The notes beneath the pieces are model-generated. The model worked only from the letters and a program-made list of their open reading frames with translations, was not told the origin of the DNA and made no database searches. Shown piece after piece: positions 56,730 through 64,000 of a stretch of 64,000 nucleotides of DNA (the first letter of the stretch is position 1; every line of letters begins with the position of its first letter). Where the stretch lies: NCBI GenBank assembly GCA_946811695.1, contig OX328123.1:124855896-124919895 (forward strand), read 5' to 3'. This stretch comes from Gonocerus acuteangulatus. Lineage: Eukaryota; Arthropoda; Insecta; Hemiptera; Coreidae. The translations under genes and the position numbers were made by a program.

Positions 56730-56996
56730 GGAAGCAGGCGTGAAGAGGTGATTTTGGCTAGGCTTCGTATTGGCCACTGCCATCTAACCCATTCTTATTT
56801 AATGGAAAACAAGCAGAGGCCAACCTGTGCAAGTTGTAATGAGACTTTGACTGTTAGACACATACTGACAGACTGTAGACTTAGAAGTGACTTAGACATT
56901 CCTCACGACCTTCACGAATTACTGACTGAAGGTAGTCCATACATCGACACAATACTTAGACATTTTAAGACACTCAACATTTATAACAAAATATAA
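56730..56996 (+). CDS. non-LTR retrotransposon C-terminus (post-RNase H Cys motif), partial
   Basis: The open frame reads 'GSRREEVILARLRIGHCHLT', 'RPTCASCNETLTVRHILTDC' (CxxC...H...C) and 'ELLTEGSPYIDTIL', and ends at a TAA after 'NIYNKI'. This is the stretch after the RNase H domain in I-like elements, with the conserved 'RLRIGH'. The first codons come from the target site, so the ATG at 56724 is not native. It has no enzymatic domain left. Confidence 0.8.
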   Translation, partial: GSRREEVILARLRIGHCHLTHSYLMENKQRPTCASCNETLTVRHILTDCRLRSDLDIPHDLHELLTEGSPYIDTILRHFKTLNIYNKI

Positions 56997-57081
56997 CACA
57001 TTAAAATACCCTGAATTTACTTTTCTTCTATGTAGCTATATATAATATTTTTTCTTCTTTTTTATTTCCTCCTTTCTCCTT

Positions 57082-57113
<32 letters not shown>

Positions 57114-57650
57114 CTTGTATTATTATTATTATTATTTTTTATTTATTTATTTTTTTTTATTTATTTATTTTTTTTTAGTTAATCAGAGACAACAGAATCG
57201 TTTTTATTACTTGTTTATATATTAGCCATTTTCTTATCTTTTAATGTGACCACTTAGTTTTATATGTTACTTGTTTTTTTGTTTTTTTTTTTTTGTTTTT
57301 TTTTCTTGTTTTTTTTTTCACTTGATTTCATTTTTGATGTATGAACATACTTAAAAATTATGTATGAGTATTGTATGGATATGATAAATATATATATACA
57401 TTAACCATATGTATGCGCGAATATTTGCACACATCAGTGAAAAGTCACTGAAATTATTATCAAATTGTTCTGGATGTTCTTGTCTTCGTTTTGTTCTGTG
57501 TTGTTTTTTTTTTTTTTTTTTTGTTATTTTTTGTTTGGTTTTTTCTTTCTTTTTTTTCTCTCTTTTTTTCTTGACTAGACAGAGATTTTTCTGATCATGA
57601 GCTTATCGCTAAAGTTGCGTAGCTCATAATGAATAAATAAATAAATAAAT
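56734..57650 (+). mobile_element. 5'-truncated I-like non-LTR retrotransposon with (AAAT)n tail and perfect TSD
   Basis: An 11-bp direct repeat AGTGAACGGAA flanks the unit at 56723-56733 and 57651-57661. The coding remnant is followed by a T-rich 3' UTR (T-runs of 15-30 bases, 57083-57112) and the 3' end TTGCGTAGCTCATAATG with (AATA)n. The end sequence and C-terminal protein match the minus-strand copy at 21461-22018, so both are one clade. Confidence 0.88.
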
Positions 57651-57661
57651 AGTGAACGGAA

Positions 57662-58336
57662 ATAAAGGAGTAAGAAATACTACAAGGAGGAAGTATGAGC
57701 TGTAAACCCATTTTATGAGGGGTTTAAACTAGGAATAGGGCACAAGGTAGCCCCTACAAGCCGGCTTTGTCGGAGAATAGCATGGTGGATGGGATTCATA
57801 CAGGTTAACGATTCCAGCAAGGAAAGCAATAAATCAGCTGGTTAGAATAGAAGGGGTGGCTCCGACTGAAATATATATCCAAGAATCATAGCCTTCTCAC
57901 TAGTTTTTCTTGTGGGGACAACGGATTTCAGATAAAGTTTTTTAAAAAGAATTCTCTAAATATAAGATTCCACATAATATTGGCTTTGTTCCCTTACCAT
58001 AACTTTACCAGTAACAAGCCTAACCAAAGAAGAATTGTTATAACCAAATTACGGAAAAATAAAATAAAAAATAAATAAAATGCTTAGTTCATTTGCATGT
58101 CATATAACATTGGCAATGGTCTCTTTGGCTGGTAAAATAATTTTGAATTAAATCCCATTTAGAACAAATTTTAATATTATACTTATTTTTATATATTTTA
58201 CTTAATCTTTCAACAGGAGTAAACCCATACAGATATAGTAGGGACAGAAGAATAACTATACAAAACAATTTATTACAATTATAATTATAAACTTTAAAAT
58301 AATAATTTAAAGTGATAATAATTTATCTTTCTTAAT
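57662..58336. other. intergenic DNA, no gene recognised
   Basis: No conserved block was recognised; AT-rich towards the right. Confidence 0.4.
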
Positions 58337-58345
58337 AATCTTATA

Positions 58346-58683
58346 GGGGGCAAGGTTAGCTCAGTGGTAGAGCACTGGTCTAATAAATTAAAGGATCCTC
58401 CTGAGTTCAAGCACTAATGATTCTTTTCTTCTAGCATCTTCGTTCATGGGTTGAATTTGGCCTCCCTGGCCGTATCTAGGCCAACCCAGCCTTTAATTAA
58501 TTTAATAATGGGTAACTTGGGTGCTAATGACTCTAGCAGTCGAAGCAGCAAGGCGGAAATCAGGCGGCCGGAGCATAGTACTACACACTATCTTCCTAGT
58601 GTGCCGTATGGTCATGAATCAGATACCTCTATAGTATCTGTCCCTCGTGTATCTGTGTTACGGGTCTGATTTTATTTTTTTTT
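58346..58683 (+). mobile_element. tRNA-derived SINE family 2, copy 2, with TSD
   Basis: The head GGGGGCAAGGTTAGCTCAGTGGTAGAGC has a good A box (TTAGCTCAGTGGTAGAGC) and a weakened B box (GAGTTCAAGCAC). The body contains 'cttcgttcatgggttgaat', 'ggccaacccagcctttaatt' and 'gtatggtcatgaatcagatac'. A T-rich 3' end follows. The 9-bp repeat AATCTTATA flanks it (58337-58345 and 58684-58692). A third, 5'-truncated copy is at 63214-63340. It is not a functional tRNA gene: the 3' half does not close the acceptor stem. Confidence 0.82.
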
Positions 58684-58904
58684 AATCTTATAAATGAATA
58701 ATAAGAAAAAGTAAAAAGATGCCGATAGATTTGAAACTATATATTAAGTCAATTAGTTCTGCAAAAGTGAAAACAGAATTTTGTTCTAAAAAAGAAAAAC
58801 GTGAAAAATTATCGTCCATTTGTATTATATATATTTCGATCGACGACAATATAATACAAATTATTGACATGAGTTAATTAAGAAATTATGAGAGAATATT
58901 CTCT

Positions 58905-58912
58905 CTCTCTCA

Positions 58913-58958
<46 letters not shown>

Positions 58959-58960
58959 CT
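58905..58960. repeat. (CT)n and poly(T) tract
   Basis: TCTCTCTCTC followed by a T-run of about 43 bases. On the minus strand this could be the poly(A) tail of a retroposon, but no element was recognised on the expected side. Confidence 0.7.
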
Positions 58961-61360
58961 CATCTTTGCCTGATTTTGCTAAAAGTTTGAAGCGAGTGAG
59001 CTTCAAAGTTGATGGCTGAACTTTCAATTATATTTTTGTTATACACTAATGAAGAGTAAATTTTAGTTATAAAAGAAGACCCTGCGACAAAAGTCAACAA
59101 AAGAGTTTTGCTGAATATCGATTGCTAAAACAAACCTGAATACATTGTTGTCCTTTTTGTTATATGGAAGTGATAGAAACCTACTTTGCTTTAACAGAAA
59201 GTGGTCTCTTTTTATTATTTTATTGCTAAACGAAAATATGAAGATGTATTGTGGAATAGCATCATATTAATCATGAAATAAATTAATATAATTTTATAAG
59301 ACTTTATTTTATTCGTAGTTAATTCATCAAATTGATCCAATATTCTTAGTATAGGCACATGAAGTTTGGATGATATTAGAAGTATAAACCACATAAGAAA
59401 TAATTTACTCTAGATTTCCAAGGCTTGCTCCAATAATAATTAATAATAATAAAAATAATAAAGTAATAATTTATAAATTAATTGCTCGTGATTAGAATGT
59501 GAAATAAATATAAAATAATAGGCCATAAAATAGGACTTAAATTATGATAATAATCGATCGAATAATATAATGTCTAACATAAAAAATAAAAATGAAAATA
59601 ATTACAAATTATCGACCGAGAAGGAGTAAAACCACAGTTAATATTAAAATATTAGGCAGTTAAATTTTTCCTTTTCTCTTGAAGAGAATTTAATAAGAGA
59701 AGATGGTTCTATTTGTGATTTTATTAACTTCCTTCCAAATAGATAAGAAGAAGGAAGAAAAGGACTAAGTAAAGCCTCTTTGGCGAGATGATACCGAGCA
59801 GCTGGCTGGCCTGTAAAATATTTAATACTAAATCTGAAAGGTTTATGCTTGGACTTACCGGCAAGGAAATAACCGTCTATTCCCCTCTCAGAATCATCTC
59901 TTATTTTATATTTTCATAGGAGTTGATTTGAGTGGATACCTTTCGAATCTTGGAGTGTCTATCTCAGATTTTAGTTGACGATTCTCAGAACTTCTTTATG
60001 AGGCACTATCTTACTACCCGTGCTTCGTCACAGCAGATAAGTAGTTACTGAATAGCGTTAAGTAATGTATCATCAAAATTAACGCTACCTACCATATACT
60101 TTTGTTCAGTTTATTATAGCACGATTCCGTCATACTATAAGTTATTCATCAATTGATAAGTAAAAATATAATGTTTCTTGACACTGGGGCACTCCGGACC
60201 AGTGTTAACAAACAAATAACCTATAGATAACCCGTTATCTATAGGTTACCAGAAACAGGCGTTTAACCAGCACAGGTTAAAATTAGCTTTCAATAATAAA
60301 TGTACGTTAAAATTTAAAAATTTATGTTTCCAAGATGTGATTTATTATATTTGCCTAAAATTCTTAGTTAATAATAAATGGACGTTAAAATTTAAATAAA
60401 TAAATATTGCCACCATGTGCGAGCATTACCAAGAAGTCTGGATGAGTTTGGAACAGATGAGTAGGTCACTTCCCACCATCCTTCCGATTGAACATAAAGG
60501 GCAAGGATGGTTTGTGTTGTTCTCTGGGAATGTGTTGATGGGATAAAGGTTGTTTCATAAGGCTGGTTAAACAGTTCGTTAACCAGCCAAATCGGTATAT
60601 CAGGAGTGGGAGTTTACCTAAAATTCCAAGGGCCAGAACATCATAATTATAATTATAAGCTCAGGCTCATTAATAATATAATTATTATAAGACCATTATT
60701 AATTATAATTATTCCAGGAATATGGATAATTATTATTACACGAACCTTGCTATATTATGCACAGCGCTAATGAGAATGAAATTCGGGCCATGAAGAGTAA
60801 TTTTGGCTTTCAAGATATGTATGAGTGTATATATCCTCCTTAACTTATGAAGACCATCAACAGGTATAGCGTAAACTCTATGAGGGAAAAAATCACAGTT
60901 CATTTCTAGCAATTCAAGGTCTGTCATCATAGTTGAAATGAACCGCAAATAAAAAAAATATTATGGAATAGATACAGTACGGTAAAAACTGACCTTTTAT
61001 CGTCCTAGCAAGGCATGCTGCCTAGCCGTGCATGGTCTCTTTAAAACCAACTAAAAATTCAAATCCCCCTAAAAATACTTCAAAAATTGAATATCAAAAA
61101 AGCTTCCTTAGCGACTGTTTACATCCTAAAGGGAGTGTCCATGCAAAATTTCAAATTTTCCTGTCACGTGGTTTGGGCTTGTCGATAATAGGTCAGTGAG
61201 TGAGTGGTATTTGACAAATATATACCTAGTAGATCAATGTTGAATGCTAGACTCTCTCCCAATAAGCCTTTATTAAAATAACCCATGTAATTATTGACTT
61301 GTACAAAAATGGTTTTTATTTTTTCTTTTTTTTTTATGAGGAACAAGAACATTTATAGAT
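58961..61360. other. AT-rich intergenic DNA with one strong palindrome
   Basis: No gene is supported. It includes (AAT)n-rich stretches (59435-59470), the perfect palindrome at 60217-60248, a GTTCGTTAACCAGCCAAATCGG word at about 60573 shared with the Helitron-like repeats, and low-complexity TTATTA/TAATTA around 60650-60740. Confidence 0.45.
60187..60248. repeat. double stem-loop: CACTGG hairpin plus 32-bp palindrome
   Basis: TAACCTATAGATAAC (60217-60231) and GTTATCTATAGGTTA (60234-60248) are perfect inverse copies around CC. Just upstream, ACACTGG and CCAGTGT form a 7-bp stem around an 11-base loop. The context is non-coding; it could be a transposon end or a secondary-structure element. 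Confidence 0.7.
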
Positions 61361-61364
61361 TTTT

Positions 61365-61560
61365 TTTTCTTATTAGTTTTCGTTTTATTTTTATTTTTAT
61401 TATAGCCATTTAATTACAGTATTCATATTAATTGTAAAAGAATTCATTATTTTACGCACATGCCTAATCAAAATACGTGTAGTATCCAAAAAGGATGGCA
61501 TACGTAGTTAAATAAACTCCCACGCTGGAGGGTTACTCAAACGTGGAAAACATTTCCTCA
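61365..61560 (+). mobile_element. solo 3' UTR copy of the 38.8-41.7 kb non-LTR element
   Basis: Matches the reverse complement of about 38825-39020: 'attagttttcgttttatttt', 'cctaatcaaaatacgtgtag', 'aaaggatggcatacgtag' and 'ctggagggttactc'. It contains no coding sequence and is best explained as a severely 5'-truncated insertion of the same family. Confidence 0.6.
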
Positions 61561-61756
61561 CGCATGCAACCATTTCAATAGATAAACATTTTAGTGAACG
61601 GGAAGCTGGGTAAAAATAATAAAAAATAAAATATCACTATAATGAATAAAAAAAAAATAATAATACTGTCTGGACGAAATTAAAAGATATTAAAGAGAAA
61701 TTAAAAATCAACATCAAAATAAAATGTTATTCACAGCAGTAATAAATATTTAGTAA

Positions 61757-62652
<896 letters not shown>

Positions 62653-62814
62653 TGTCTTATAAAAAAACTTTCGACACCACGAGACCGGGTAGGTGCCTAG
62701 GTCCTATGTGTCAGGTTTGCTTTGCAGTCTAGCCCCTGTAAAATTATTATTACCAACACTGACGCTAGGTTTGTATGGTTGAAAACAGGAGGAGGTTACA
62801 ATGACCAGGTTAGT

Positions 62815-63140
62815 TTTGACGTCTCGCTAGCTGCAACATCATAAGGCTTTTTCGTTTTTATCCCTAGTGTCACTTGGAAAGGGTCTGAAATAATTTTCAT
62901 CTAGATTAATAGTTTCTGTATAGCCAAACCGAAAATAAGTTAAGAAAACTTGATAGTTGTATTAGCGTTTCTTGTAAACGTTTACAGATATCGCTTTAAA
63001 GTTGGTTTCATTAGTTTTCTTACGTTATCCAGATCGCGTAAACACGGCAACGGAAGCGCTACGATTTTTTTCCACAAAAACCGAGTCTCGTAGGCGGATT
63101 CTGCTGGTTAACAAACGTGTCTTTTATATAAAACGAAGGG
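62815..63140 (+). mobile_element. diverged family A fragment
   Basis: Has 'gtctcgctagctgcaacatc' and 'tccctagtgtcacttgg' of the family A 5' end, then 'agatatcgctttaaagttggtttc', 'gcgtaaacac' and 'ggcggattctgctggttaac' from its 3' half. The middle and the (TA)n core are missing. Confidence 0.5.
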
Positions 63141-63213
63141 CCATATTTAGGTGAAGCTTCAGAGTGAATGTATATACCTTCAAGTTACCAACCGTCCTAA
63201 ACTAAAATAATTA

Positions 63214-63340
63214 AATAGCAGGCGGCCGGATCATAGTACTGACCACACTATCTCCCTAGTTAGACGTTTAGTCAACTATCAGACACATCTCCACTATCTG
63301 CCTCTCTGGGGCTTCGCGGCCTGTTATGGGACTTTTGTGT
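63214..63340 (+). mobile_element. SINE family 2, copy 3 (3' part only)
   Basis: Starts at 'gcaggcggccggatcatagtac' and follows the 3' body of 58550-58670, ending around 'gcggcctgttatgggac'. The tRNA head is absent. Confidence 0.65.
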
Positions 63341-64000
63341 GATGCTTTTTGAGGTAACCCTAACCTGCCCCCCATAAAAATACATCTTTCTGAGTAGTGG
63401 TGGAAGATGTTTAACGAATTTCATTTTTTGTGGTGAAAACAAAACCAAAAAAATAGTGGCAACTTTTCTGCTAATGGCATATATTTAAATTTTAACGGGG
63501 GCAATTTCCGGTGTCTAGTAGGTACGATCAATTAAGCTATCTAAATAACTACATTTCTCTGGACATTGCTAAAAATAAACAAGTATCTTTTTACTTAAGA
63601 AAAAAATACAGAACGGATTCTTACTTCAACTTTATATTTAGCTGCTTCCGGGAATATATGTTTTCATTAGTTTGTGATGTATAAGTAGTTTCCTTGTAAC
63701 AATGCAATAATTTTGACCGCAATCAAACTTTCGTCGGCTTGAACACAGTGGTTTCTAGTGAACCTCTACTCCTTTTAGGCCAACTATTCTTATATTCATA
63801 ATACACTGCTATCATCAGATTCGTAAGGTATCATCATATATGATGTAACAGGGGTCATTTCTTTCCTGAGTGCAACCTCAAGTATTAGACCAATCAGAAT
63901 GGTGCTGACCACATTGGTTATTCTCCTCAGCAAATAATTATTTTTCAAAATTTATTTGATTTTTTTTTGCTGTTTTAAGAATTGTTGGGATTAGGAAAAA
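63341..64000. other. intergenic DNA, no gene recognised
   Basis: No conserved block or repeat recognised. Confidence 0.4.

Noticed and set aside
58346..58420. Functional tRNA gene
   Set aside because: Only the 5' half and A box look tRNA-like; the B box is altered and the acceptor stem does not close. It is a SINE head.
58815..58862. 13-bp-arm palindrome ATTTGTATTATAT/ATATAATACAAAT as a functional site
   Set aside because: AT-only arms in AT-rich DNA with an 18-base spacer are weak evidence.

Overview
The window is AT-rich eukaryotic DNA, almost certainly from an invertebrate metazoan and plausibly an arthropod. No intact host gene, rRNA gene or free-standing tRNA gene could be supported. 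What can be recognised is transposable-element sequence at many stages of decay: Penelope-like elements (PLEs), several non-LTR retrotransposon clades (Jockey-like, I/R1-like with RNase H, and an R2-clade element), two tRNA-derived SINE families, a pogo/Tigger-like transposase relic, a hAT end, a long-TIR DNA element, MITE-like repeats and Helitron/Helentron-like non-autonomous repeats with TA microsatellite cores. Satellite and microsatellite arrays fill part of the rest. The species cannot be named from the sequence.

Layout. 0-2 kb: a Helentron-like fragment, then a PLE remnant built as a 199-bp inverted repeat followed by a decayed hammerhead-like motif, then a G-rich MITE-like repeat. 2-8.4 kb: an R2-like endonuclease scrap, Jockey scraps, and a long-TIR DNA element carrying a nested Jockey copy with a poly(A) tail. 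8.4-20.6 kb: a dense cluster of one repeat family (called family A here), with tandem and inverted copies, a nested PLE (15.78-17.64 kb) and a young SINE. 21-26 kb: an I-like 3' end with target-site duplications, a PLE relic, a Helentron-like element made of ~124-bp tandem units, and a 57-bp minisatellite. 28-33.3 kb: the pogo-like relic with subterminal repeats, an I/R1-like element, and a small PLE-type inverted repeat. 35-41.7 kb: a 49-bp tandem array, non-LTR scraps and an internally deleted minus-strand non-LTR element. 43-50.8 kb: SINE, hAT end, a long family A copy and an almost full-span but broken R2-clade element. 52.8-57.7 kb: a complete PLE insertion with TSDs and 490-bp inverted arms, a 1.85-kb foldback repeat, and an I-like 3' end with TSDs. 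58-64 kb: a second SINE copy with TSDs, a palindrome, and a second Helentron-like copy.

The strongest common theme is the Penelope-like elements. At least four different PLE lineages lie in this window, and four of the five loci carry a hammerhead-ribozyme-like core (CUGANGA, stem II hairpin, GAAA, very short stem III, NUH) in the 3' terminal region. In three of them the terminal region is also present as an inverted copy. All four cores share one extra nucleotide between A9 and stem II. Nothing here is expected to work as a pathway; the region reads as an archive of insertions whose order can partly be reconstructed.
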